A stretch of DNA of 64,000 bases, taken from assembly GCF_002117145.1 (NCBI RefSeq), contig NZ_CP008743.1, positions 868,001 through 932,000 on the forward strand, written 5' to 3'. Source of the stretch: Candidatus Nucleicultrix amoebiphila FS5 (GTDB taxonomy: Bacteria; Pseudomonadota; Alphaproteobacteria; Caedimonadales; Nucleicultricaceae). The translations under genes were made by a program, and so were the position numbers. Positions 18,996 through 27,410 of this stretch are shown in pieces; the stretch's first letter is position 1; the number at the start of each line of letters is the position of its first letter. The notes under the pieces are model-generated. The model searched no databases. It saw only the letters and a program-made list of their open reading frames with translations, and was not told the DNA's origin.

Positions 18996-20021
18996 TTAGT
19001 GGCACGCTTCAAGCAGAAGCATGACTTGATAGGCCTCCTCTGCAAGAATGGGCGGAGGAGAGTTATTATCAATGGCCTTAGCTAGGGATTTATAAAATGT
19101 TGCATAATTCCCAGGAATTGTAGGAACCCTGGTATGTCGTTTATTAACACTCAGGATACCATGATTCTCTTCCTTATCTTGACCCCAGGTTTTACAAAGA
19201 GGGATTCTTCCTGCAATCAGGTCTTGTTCTTGAGGGTCTATTCCATATTTCAAGAAACTTCCGTTTGTCCCATGAAGTTGATAGCGTGGCCCTGGACTAT
19301 AAACGAGATTGCTAGCCTTTAGAATAACCCGCTTTGCTCCATACTTTAAAATTAAATGGACGTAGTCATCAGCAATGGCACCAGGCCTTTGTGTTATGAT
19401 ATCAGCATCAATAGCACTCGGCAGACCAAAAAGAGAGACGGCCTGATCGAGTAAATGAGAGCCTAAATCGTATAAAATTCCTGACCCAAGCCCTTCATTT
19501 TCTTTCCATCGTTGTGGATTAGGGAGCGGTCTATATCTGTGAAAGTGCGCTTCATATAAATAGATCTCGCCTAATACTTTTTCGGCGATGAGTTTTTTGA
19601 TGGTTAAAAAGTCTCCATCCCATCGTCTATTGTGATAAACGGTTAGAATTCGTTTTTGACGCTGAGCGATTTTGATAAGATCTTGAGCTTCTTTAGAATG
19701 AATCGTAAAAGGCTTATCAATCACAACGTGTTTTCCAGCTTCAAGAGAGGCTTTAGCCAATTCATAATGAGTTGTATTAGGAGTAGCAATCACAATTAAA
19801 TCTAAGGTTGGATCTTTAAGAACATTGGAAAAATCTGATTCAACCTGGGCTCTGGGAAGGGTTTCTTGAACTTTTTCAGCATTTGAGGAGACAACCCAGC
19901 ATAAATTGTAGTCTTCAAGAACATTTAAAAAAGGCGCATGAAAAGTCCTTCCAGAGAATCCAAACCCTACAAGGGCAACATTTATTGGGAGCTTGATGTC
20001 CATATCCTTTGCCTCTTTCAT
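18996..20021 (-). CDS. Gfo/Idh/MocA-family oxidoreductase
   Basis: NAD(P)-dependent sugar or inositol-type dehydrogenase family; the substrate cannot be told. The N-terminal Rossmann fold contains NVALVGFGFSGRTFHAPFL, close to the YdgJ/YhhX-like branch. The family's EAGKHVVIDKPF lies near residues 90-101, with the catalytic lysine in DKP. GSGILYDLGSHLLDQA contains the conserved Asp/His pair. At 341 residues it is full length. The start may be Met7, since the first six residues are not conserved in the family. It stands alone, convergent with hemF and divergent from recA. Confidence 0.88.
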   Translation of the reverse strand: MKEAKDMDIKLPINVALVGFGFSGRTFHAPFLNVLEDYNLCWVVSSNAEKVQETLPRAQVESDFSNVLKDPTLDLIVIATPNTTHYELAKASLEAGKHVVIDKPFTIHSKEAQDLIKIAQRQKRILTVYHNRRWDGDFLTIKKLIAEKVLGEIYLYEAHFHRYRPLPNPQRWKENEGLGSGILYDLGSHLLDQAVSLFGLPSAIDADIITQRPGAIADDYVHLILKYGAKRVILKASNLVYSPGPRYQLHGTNGSFLKYGIDPQEQDLIAGRIPLCKTWGQDKEENHGILSVNKRHTRVPTIPGNYATFYKSLAKAIDNNSPPPILAEEAYQVMLLLEACH

Positions 20022-20406
20022 TTTAAGAACAGCTTTTTCCTTAAATACCCACGGCTTCTTTTCTTTTTTGTTGTAGACCTTTTTTAAAGAAAATCACCAA
20101 GAAACTTTATTTTTGTAATATTTTGAATACCTAAGGTATACTTATTTAAAATTTTTTAAAGTAAATGTGTCATTACATCGTAGTTTTAATGATCTCGCTT
20201 CTTCGCATTATATTTCGTGATTCTTTCCTATTTTCAGACGTCTTGAGTCTTATATGCCCTAAACTCATATAAAGAAAATTTGCCAGTTGTTTTTTTGCAA
20301 GAAATGCTCTTAAGATGATTTCGATCACCATGGGGTGAGGATTATTTGCGCTTTCACTTTGCCCCATGTTAGGATGCCACCATCATAAAATTTAGGGTTC
20401 ATATCA
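20022..20406. other. Divergent intergenic region upstream of recA
   Basis: A 385-base AT-rich stretch between the divergent oxidoreductase and recA genes. It should contain both promoters. I looked for the direct-repeat SOS box known in many alphaproteobacteria (GTTC, seven bases, GTTC) and did not find it near recA. A 64-codon minus-strand frame at 20173-20367 has no recognisable features, and I do not call it a gene. Confidence 0.6.
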
Positions 20407-21483
20407 ATGGATAAGCAAAAAGCATTAGAAGCCGCTTTAAGTCAAATCGAAAAGGCCTTTGGCAAAGGGTCAGTTATGCGTTTAGGTCAACAAAAAATTG
20501 AAGAGGTTCAAGCCATCCCAACCGGGTCTCTTGGCCTTGATATTGATTTAGGTATTGGGGGCCTTCCCATAGGTCGTATCATTGAAATTTTTGGCCCTGA
20601 AAGCTCGGGGAAGACAACTTTGGCGTTGCATGTCATCGCTGAAGCGCAAAAAACAGGGTGTACCTGTGCTTTTATTGATGCCGAGCATGCTTTAGACTCC
20701 GTTTATGCGGGTAAAGTTGGTGTCTCTGTCGATAGTCTGCTGATCTCTCAACCAGATTCGGGCGAGCAAGCTCTTGAAATTGCGGATACTCTTGTGCGAT
20801 CAGGAAGCGTTGATGTTCTTGTTATCGACAGCGTTGCCGCTTTAGTTCCAAAAGCTGAACTCGAAGGCGAGATGGGAGATTCCCACATGGGATTACAAGC
20901 GCGCCTTATGAGTCAAGCTTTACGTAAATTGACAGGTTCCTGCAGCAAATCCAAATGCATGGTGATTTTTATCAACCAAATCCGTCACAAAATCGGTATT
21001 ATGTTTGGCAACCCAGAAACAACCACGGGTGGTAATGCCCTAAAATTCTACGCCTCTGTAAGACTTGATATTCGTCGCGTTTCTGCCATCAAGAACCAAG
21101 AAGATGTGGTTGGCAGCCAAACCCGCGTTAAGGTCGTGAAAAATAAAGTAGCGCCTCCCTTCAAGGTCGTCGACTTTGACATCATGTATGGCGAAGGTAT
21201 TTCTAAAGTCGGTGAACTCATTGATCTGGGCGTAAAGTATGAAATTCTTGAGAAATCAGGCTCTTGGTACTCTTACAAAGACCAGCGTATCGCCCAAGGA
21301 CGTGAAGCAGCAAAGGTCTTTTTAAAAGAAAATGCTGAGATGGCTGTGGAAATTGAAAATGCGATTCTGCAAAAGGTGGGTTTACCGTCACGTGTTGGAC
21401 ATACTTCAGAACCTACAAAGTCTGAGAAAAAGTCTAAAAAGGATGGGCGCGATACGAAAACAGAAACGGATGCAGCTGCATAA
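20407..21483 (+). CDS. recA: Recombinase RecA
   Basis: ATP-dependent strand-exchange protein for recombination and repair, and LexA co-protease. Walker [10 protein letters not shown] lies at about residues 63-71, Walker [10 protein letters not shown] near 138-146, and [21 protein letters not shown] is the L2 and catalytic region. The 358-residue length is usual, with a Lys-rich C-terminal tail. It is 41 bases upstream of alaS on the same strand, a common alphaproteobacterial pairing. Confidence 0.99.
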   Translation: MDKQKALEAALSQIEKAFGKGSVMRLGQQKIEEVQAIPTGSLGLDIDLGIGGLPIGRIIEIFGPESSGKTTLALHVIAEAQKTGCTCAFIDAEHALDSVYAGKVGVSVDSLLISQPDSGEQALEIADTLVRSGSVDVLVIDSVAALVPKAELEGEMGDSHMGLQARLMSQALRKLTGSCSKSKCMVIFINQIRHKIGIMFGNPETTTGGNALKFYASVRLDIRRVSAIKNQEDVVGSQTRVKVVKNKVAPPFKVVDFDIMYGEGISKVGELIDLGVKYEILEKSGSWYSYKDQRIAQGREAAKVFLKENAEMAVEIENAILQKVGLPSRVGHTSEPTKSEKKSKKDGRDTKTETDAAA

Positions 21484-21523
21484 ACTTTTTAGAACTTACA
21501 TAAAATAAAGCGTTTATAAATCT

Positions 21524-24181
21524 ATGTGGACTACAGCGAAAACACGTCAATTCTTTTTGGATTATTTTTCCAGGAATGAGCATAAAATTGTTCCATCCAG
21601 TGGTCTCGTTCCTCGTAACGACCCAACCCTTCTCTTTACCAATGCGGGTATGGTGCAATTCAAAAATATTTTCACGGGTGCCGAAAAATCTTCATTTTCT
21701 CGAGCAGCCACCGCACAAAAATGCATTCGTGCCGGAGGTAAACACAATGACTTGGAAAATGTGGGGCATACAGCCCGCCATCATACATTCTTTGAGATGC
21801 TTGGTAACTTTTCTTTCGGCGATTATTTTAAAGATCGCGCCATTGAGCTTGCCTGGAATTTAGTAACAAAGGAATTTGGTATCGATGCAAAGCGTCTTTT
21901 AGTCACCGTTTATATTGACGATGACGAAGCTGCAAAACTATGGAAAAAAATTGCCGGTCTTAGCGACGATCGTATTTTACGTATTGCTGGATCCGACAAT
22001 TTTTGGGCTATGGGTGAAACAGGTCCCTGTGGCCCCTGTTCTGAAATATTTTTCGACCATGGCGATAAAATTCAAGGCGGACCTCCAGGCACACCTGAAG
22101 CTGATGGAGATCGCTTCGTTGAGATTTGGAACCTAGTTTTTATGCAATATGAAGATGCAGCGGATACAGAAGGAGCGATCAAGCGTCTTTCTCTTCCCAA
22201 GCCTTCCATTGATACAGGCATGGGGCTTGAGCGTGTATCTGCCGTTCTGCAAGGTGTCCATGACAACTATGACATCGACCTCTTTAAAAATATTATTCAG
22301 GTTATTGCCGAAGAATCAAAAGTTGCCTATCAAGGTCCCCAAACGCCTTCTCACCGCGTTATTGCTGATCATCTACGTTCCACTTCTTTTTTAGTTGCTG
22401 AAGGTGTAACGCCTTCTAATGAAGGACGGGGCTATGTTTTAAGACGTATCATGCGTCGTGCTATGCGACACGCCTATTTGATGGGACAAGAAGAGCCCTT
22501 TATTTATCGTCTTGTGCCAACTTTGATCAATGAGATGGGAGAAGCCTATCCCGAGCTTACCCAAGCCCGAGCTTTTATCACTGAAACAATCAAGCTTGAG
22601 GAAGAACGGTTCTTAAAAACGTTAGGTCGCGGCTTAAAACTTCTTGAAGAAGAATCAAAAGGAATTGCTCAAAACGGCAGTCTTGCAGGTGCTATCGCCT
22701 TTAAACTCTATGATACGTATGGCTTTCCCATAGACTTAACAGAAGATGTCCTAAAATCACGCGGTATTTCAGTCGAAATGCAAGGCTACGAAAAAGCCAT
22801 GGAGCATCAACGTCAAGAAGCCCGGGCAGCATGGGTTGGGTCTGGCGAACAAAAGACTGATCGCATTTGGTTTGATGTGTTTGAAAAAACTGGTCCTTCA
22901 GAATTTTTAGGGTACACAACCCATGAAGCTCAAGGGATTGTTCAAGCATTAGTTTTAGACAACAAAAGTGTCCCCCGCGCACAAAAAGGGGATATGGTCC
23001 ATTTGATTTCTAATCAAACACCTTTCTATGCTGAATCTGGTGGTCAAGTTGGTGATACAGGCATTATCCTTAGTGAAAAAAAGGCTTCCTTTGAAGTCGT
23101 TGATACTTTTAAACGCGCCGATGGATTGTTTGTCCACAAGGGAATCGTTAAGGATGGTTCCTTTGAAATAAACGATACAGTAACACTTAAGGTTGATGCA
23201 GAGCGCCGAACGCTCCTGCGCTCTAATCATTCTGCCACTCACCTTTTGCATGCAGTTTTAAGGAAGCATTTGGGCACTCACGTTGTACAAAAAGGTTCTC
23301 TTGTTGCTCCCGACCGTTTGCGTTTTGATTTTAGTTATCCAACACCTCTGTCAAAGGATCTTCTGCAATCAATTGAAGACGAAGTTAATTTCCTCATTCG
23401 CCGTAACACGGATACCGTTACGCATGTTATGAGCCCAGAAGAGGCTCAACATTCTGGAGCCCTTGCCCTCTTTGGAGAAAAGTATGGAGAAACCGTACGT
23501 GTGGTTTTTATGGGGGCGGGAGATCAAGATAAGTCTTATTCTATTGAATTTTGTGGTGGCACCCACGTCCATCACACAGGTGATATTGGCTATTTCAAAA
23601 TTATTTCAGAATCCGGCGTCGCAGCAGGCATAAGACGCATTGAAGCTTTAACTGGAAAAAGTGCAGAACAATTCATATCACAACGTCTTTCTATTCTCGA
23701 TCACATCGCCACTTCCTTAAAAGTAACTCCCGATAAGATCATTGAGCGCATTGAAGCGCTCCGTGAAGAACAAAAAAAGCTTGAACGCTCTCTTAAAGAA
23801 TTACGTGAAAAACGTGTTACAGGTGGCTCAGATGATGGTGATATCAAGATTATTGCAGGCATTAAATTAGTAAGTCATGTTAGCGATGAAACACCTGCGG
23901 GAGAATTAAAACCCATTGTTGACCAGCTCAAGAAAAAAGTTGGCTCTGGAGTTGTAGTTGTAGGGAGTAGTTTTGAAGGCAAAGCGTCGATTGTTGTAGG
24001 CATCACTGATGACCTCACCAGCAAGCTTGATGCTGTAAAATTTGTGAGACTTGTAGTACCGATCCTTGGTGGTAAAGGTGGAGGGGGGAGACCCGACCTG
24101 GCACAAGCTGGGGGTCCAGAAACGAGCAAAATTTCTACAGCAATCAGTGCAATCGAAAAAGCACTTGCAGAAGAAAAATAA
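21524..24181 (+). CDS. alaS: Alanyl-tRNA synthetase
   Basis: Charges tRNA-Ala. The 885-residue protein begins with the class II catalytic domain (FLDYFSRNEHKIVPSSGLVP and TNAGMVQFKNIFTG). The editing domain contains HSATHLLHAVLRKHLG and the zinc-binding CGGTHVHHTGDIG. The C-terminal DHHA1 domain ends GGKGGGGRPDLAQAGG. All expected modules are present in order. It lies directly downstream of recA. Confidence 0.99.
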   Translation: MWTTAKTRQFFLDYFSRNEHKIVPSSGLVPRNDPTLLFTNAGMVQFKNIFTGAEKSSFSRAATAQKCIRAGGKHNDLENVGHTARHHTFFEMLGNFSFGDYFKDRAIELAWNLVTKEFGIDAKRLLVTVYIDDDEAAKLWKKIAGLSDDRILRIAGSDNFWAMGETGPCGPCSEIFFDHGDKIQGGPPGTPEADGDRFVEIWNLVFMQYEDAADTEGAIKRLSLPKPSIDTGMGLERVSAVLQGVHDNYDIDLFKNIIQVIAEESKVAYQGPQTPSHRVIADHLRSTSFLVAEGVTPSNEGRGYVLRRIMRRAMRHAYLMGQEEPFIYRLVPTLINEMGEAYPELTQARAFITETIKLEEERFLKTLGRGLKLLEEESKGIAQNGSLAGAIAFKLYDTYGFPIDLTEDVLKSRGISVEMQGYEKAMEHQRQEARAAWVGSGEQKTDRIWFDVFEKTGPSEFLGYTTHEAQGIVQALVLDNKSVPRAQKGDMVHLISNQTPFYAESGGQVGDTGIILSEKKASFEVVDTFKRADGLFVHKGIVKDGSFEINDTVTLKVDAERRTLLRSNHSATHLLHAVLRKHLGTHVVQKGSLVAPDRLRFDFSYPTPLSKDLLQSIEDEVNFLIRRNTDTVTHVMSPEEAQHSGALALFGEKYGETVRVVFMGAGDQDKSYSIEFCGGTHVHHTGDIGYFKIISESGVAAGIRRIEALTGKSAEQFISQRLSILDHIATSLKVTPDKIIERIEALREEQKKLERSLKELREKRVTGGSDDGDIKIIAGIKLVSHVSDETPAGELKPIVDQLKKKVGSGVVVVGSSFEGKASIVVGITDDLTSKLDAVKFVRLVVPILGGKGGGGRPDLAQAGGPETSKISTAISAIEKALAEEK

Positions 24182-24236
24182 GTCGAGTTCTTTATTTTCC
24201 TGTTGTGACCACTAGAAGCTGTGCTATTTTTATTAC

Positions 24237-24899
24237 ATGCTTGATTTTAATGCACTGAGGGAGACCATGGTTAAGAGCCAAATTCTCCCTAATAAAGTTT
24301 CAAATCCTCTTCTCATTAAGGCCTTATCAACAGTGCCTAGAGAACTTTTTGTAAAAAAAGAGTATGAAAATTTGGCTTATGCTGATGGAATTCTCCCTCT
24401 TGATCACAATAGATCCATTATGCCTCCTCTCGTCTTTGCAAACCTGGTAGAAGCTCTCTCAATTCAGCCTGACGAAAATGTCCTCGATGTTGCTGCAGGA
24501 TACGGCTATTCTTCAGCCATCCTAGGTTTTCTCTCTAAGCTCGTGATCAGCTTAGAATCAGATCTTGATCGTTCAAAAATTGCTAAAAGACTGTTGGAAG
24601 AGCTTAACATTTTTAATGTGAAATCCGTCTCAAATCCTTTAAATAAGGGCTGGTTAAAAGCTGCACCTTATGATGTCATTATTCTTGAAGGCGTTGTTCA
24701 TGAAGTCCCATCAAAACTCTTTGAACAATTAAAAGATGGCGGGCGATTAGGGGCACTTATCGCGTATAACTCCTATGAAACCCCTCGAGCAACCATTTTC
24801 CATAAAACCAATAAAACTCTTACAAGAAAAATTGTTTTTGAAGCTGAAGCTCCAATGATCAAGGAGCTTGCACCTGTAAAAACCACCTTTGTACTATGA
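24237..24899 (+). CDS. pcm: Protein-L-isoaspartate O-methyltransferase-like protein
   Basis: SAM-dependent methyltransferase of the PCMT family, which repairs isoaspartyl residues in damaged proteins. The SAM-binding motif VLDVAAGYGYSSAIL is near residues 82-96, where most members have VLEIGTGSGY; the DVAAGYGY variant is common in the alphaproteobacterial copy beside tolC. MVKSQILPNKV and FVKKEYENLAYAD match family N-terminal motifs. It overlaps the next (rhodanese) gene by four bases and probably heads the pcm-rhodanese-tolC-popZ-valS run. Confidence 0.88.
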   Translation: MLDFNALRETMVKSQILPNKVSNPLLIKALSTVPRELFVKKEYENLAYADGILPLDHNRSIMPPLVFANLVEALSIQPDENVLDVAAGYGYSSAILGFLSKLVISLESDLDRSKIAKRLLEELNIFNVKSVSNPLNKGWLKAAPYDVIILEGVVHEVPSKLFEQLKDGGRLGALIAYNSYETPRATIFHKTNKTLTRKIVFEAEAPMIKELAPVKTTFVL

Positions 24900-25234
24900 C
24901 TCATCAACAAAAATACCCCCTTGAGTTATCTCCTCAAGAACTTCAAGAATTATGGGTCAACAATCCAACATTGCTCGTCCTAGATGTACGGGAAAAAGCC
25001 GAACTTCTATTATCAAGTATACAAGGAACCTCACATATTCCCATGAATGAGTTAACATTGAAGGGTCCGCTATTAAATCCTAAAAGCCATATTATAACTC
25101 TTTGTCATCATGGTTATCGCAGTCTCCAAGCTGCACTGTATTTTAGAGAATTAGGGTTTACAAAGGTTCAAAGCTTAAAAGGCGGCATTGATGCTTGGAG
25201 CCGCCTTATTGACTCATCGGTGCCATTGTATTAG
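24896..25234 (+). CDS. Single-domain rhodanese
   Basis: Small 112-residue sulphurtransferase-type protein. VLDVREKAELLLSSIQG is the family's N-terminal block. The active-site loop is CHHGYRS, with the persulphide-forming cysteine near residue 75. The end, SLKGGIDAWS, is typical. The sulphur acceptor cannot be told. It is coupled to pcm by a four-base overlap and lies 36 bases before tolC. Confidence 0.9.
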   Translation: MTHQQKYPLELSPQELQELWVNNPTLLVLDVREKAELLLSSIQGTSHIPMNELTLKGPLLNPKSHIITLCHHGYRSLQAALYFRELGFTKVQSLKGGIDAWSRLIDSSVPLY

Positions 25235-25270
25235 AAATAATGCTATTAAAAGGTAAGGCTAAAAAAACCC

Positions 25271-26761
25271 ATGAAACAAAATATTTCTTTGAAGAAACTA
25301 TTCTTAATTTCCTCAGCTGTCGTTGTTCTTTTAGAGCCCGTGGCAGCGCAAAGTCCAGAGCCAGAAAATCCTGAGATAGGTCTGCTGTATGCAGAAGAAA
25401 AGGCTGTTGAAAAAGTCTTACAATCAGGCATTCAACATGGGACTTTAACATCAGATCATCCCTTTATTACAGCTCTTACTCTTGCCTACCAGCAAAATAG
25501 TAACCTATTAGCTAAAATTCGGGAACAATATAGTGTTCACGAGGATGTATCTATTGCTCGGTCTGGATTCTTACCCAGCCTTTCTGTAACATCAAGTGTC
25601 GGAAAAAATTGGCAAGCCGTAGAAAGTCCTCCACCAGGTGGTGCTGCTCTCTCAAGACCTACAAGCGCTTCAGTTACATTAAAACAATCTCTTTATGCAG
25701 GTGGATCAACTCTTGCAAACACGAAGGCAGCTGAAATCGGAGTCCATGCAGGCCTAGAATCTTTCCGTTCAACTGAACAAGACGTTTTGTTATCTGCTGT
25801 GCAAGTTTATTTGGACCTCTGGTATAAAAGAGCAGCGGTTGAATTAAAAAAAACCCAAGTTAAAGTCCTAGAAAAGACATTAGAACAAGCCCTCGCTCAA
25901 GCCGAAGTTGGTGAAAAAACATTAACAGATGTTTCTCAAGCAAAATCAGCTTTAGCGCAAGCAAAATCAGAATTGATTGCGGCGGCACAAGATGCAAAAA
26001 CGGCAGAAGGTTCATATATCAATACCATTGGTTCACCCCCCACTGATTTAACGCCTCCTCCTGCTTTAGATGAAGCTATGGACACTCCCAAGACTAAAGA
26101 AGAAGCAATTAAAAAGGCAAATAAAGACCACCCAAATGTTGTGAGTGCTAATTACTCGTTGGCAGCAGCTAAGAAAGGTGTCGATGTCCGTGAAGGATTG
26201 CTTTTGCCAAGTGTGGATCTCAATGCAAATGCTGGGAGAGACTTACAATCAAGGGGCGCCCACAGTCGCAGCAATAGCGCTCAGGCAACTGTCTCTTTAA
26301 CAGTTCCTATCCTGAATGGCGGTGGTTCTGATTGGGCAAACTTAAGAAAAGCCTATCATGCAGAAGCACAAAAACGCGTAGAAGCACGTAAAGCTCTTCA
26401 ACAATCAACAGCTAATGCAATCTCTGCTTGGGAGTCTTGGGTCGGTGCAAAAAATAGAATTGCACAATTGACGGTTCAAGTACAAGCGGCAGAACTCAGT
26501 GTTCAAGGAGCGCGTCAAGAATCCTTGGTTGGGGAAAGAACACTGCTTGATGCTTTAATTACCGAACAGAACTTAGTTACTGCTCAAACAGAATTAGTAA
26601 AAGCTCAAAGAGATTATTTAATTGCTGGCTATACTCTTTTGAGTGCCATGGGATCCATGACGGCCAGAAATTTAAAGCTACCAACCACACAGCATGATGT
26701 TCAAGGCCATTATGATCTTGTTAATGATCGTTGGTTCGGAACGGCTGGCACTGATTATTAA
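25271..26761 (+). CDS. tolC: TolC-family outer membrane channel protein
   Basis: Trimeric outer-membrane exit duct for type I secretion and tripartite efflux. After a signal peptide ending near VAAQ there are two repeated halves of outer-membrane-efflux helices. Examples are ARSGFLPSLSVTSSVGKNW with VTLKQSLYAGG in the first half, and REGLLLPSVDLNANAGRD with VSLTVPILNGGG in the second. The 496-residue length is normal for the alphaproteobacterial TolC. No membrane-fusion or transporter partner is encoded in the window. Confidence 0.93.
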   Translation: MKQNISLKKLFLISSAVVVLLEPVAAQSPEPENPEIGLLYAEEKAVEKVLQSGIQHGTLTSDHPFITALTLAYQQNSNLLAKIREQYSVHEDVSIARSGFLPSLSVTSSVGKNWQAVESPPPGGAALSRPTSASVTLKQSLYAGGSTLANTKAAEIGVHAGLESFRSTEQDVLLSAVQVYLDLWYKRAAVELKKTQVKVLEKTLEQALAQAEVGEKTLTDVSQAKSALAQAKSELIAAAQDAKTAEGSYINTIGSPPTDLTPPPALDEAMDTPKTKEEAIKKANKDHPNVVSANYSLAAAKKGVDVREGLLLPSVDLNANAGRDLQSRGAHSRSNSAQATVSLTVPILNGGGSDWANLRKAYHAEAQKRVEARKALQQSTANAISAWESWVGAKNRIAQLTVQVQAAELSVQGARQESLVGERTLLDALITEQNLVTAQTELVKAQRDYLIAGYTLLSAMGSMTARNLKLPTTQHDVQGHYDLVNDRWFGTAGTDY

Positions 26762-26779
26762 ATAAGGACGATATGATTC

Positions 26780-27358
26780 ATGAAAGCCCCGTCTCCGGAA
26801 GATCAAAAAGTTGAGGAAATTTTAACGTCTATTCGCAGCATTATTGCCGAGGATATACATTATAAAACAGGAAAACCAATGAAGAAAACAGACCCCTCAT
26901 TGCCACTTCCGAGTAATAAAAAAGCTATTCTTGAACTTACCGATATGGTGCAACAGGATGGTTCTGTCGTAAATTTAAAACAAGACATAGTTTCCAGTCC
27001 CTCCATCGAAACCACCTCTCCAGAGAAAATATCACCAAGGCCTACGCCCGTTTCACAAAAAACCTCGACGCCCTTAAAAGGAGATTACCTTATGAAACAA
27101 AAGGAAGATATTCTCGCTCAAGAAACCACTGCAAAACTACAAGAGTCGTTCGATCAATTCAAAAGTGTTATTCAGAATCCTGAAATGCCGCACCAGGCTC
27201 CTCCCATTCACAGTGGCAATATTGGTAGTCAAACCTTTGAGAGTATCATTCACCAAATGTTACAACCCATGCTTAAAGAGTGGCTTGATGCTCACCTTCC
27301 TACCATCGTAAAATTTTTGGTGAGTGAACAGATTGAAAAAATTAAGAATAAAAAGTAG
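26780..27358 (+). CDS. popZ: PopZ-like polar organising protein (DUF2497)
   Basis: PopZ forms a polar condensate that anchors chromosome origins and recruits cell-cycle proteins in Caulobacter and relatives. The two conserved ends are present. The N-terminal helix has EEILTSIRSIIAED (about residues 11-24). The C-terminal oligomerisation region has MLQPMLKEWLDAHLPTIVKFLVSEQIEKI (about 161-189). Between them lies a Pro/Ser/Thr-rich disordered linker. The 192-residue length and the position directly before valS match the alphaproteobacterial locus. Polar function in this organism is inferred. Confidence 0.9.
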   Translation: MKAPSPEDQKVEEILTSIRSIIAEDIHYKTGKPMKKTDPSLPLPSNKKAILELTDMVQQDGSVVNLKQDIVSSPSIETTSPEKISPRPTPVSQKTSTPLKGDYLMKQKEDILAQETTAKLQESFDQFKSVIQNPEMPHQAPPIHSGNIGSQTFESIIHQMLQPMLKEWLDAHLPTIVKFLVSEQIEKIKNKK

Positions 27359-27410
27359 ATTGATTGTCGACTTTTTAAGTATCTAACCCCTAAATATTTA
27401 TGACGAGCCA

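Noticed and set aside
18881-19023. Short plus-strand frame starting ATG CGG after hemF and running into the end of the oxidoreductase gene
   Set aside because: About 46 codons, overlaps a clear gene on the other strand, and matches nothing I recognise.
20173-20367. 64-codon minus-strand frame in the recA upstream gap
   Set aside because: No ribosome site, no motif, and composition like non-coding DNA.
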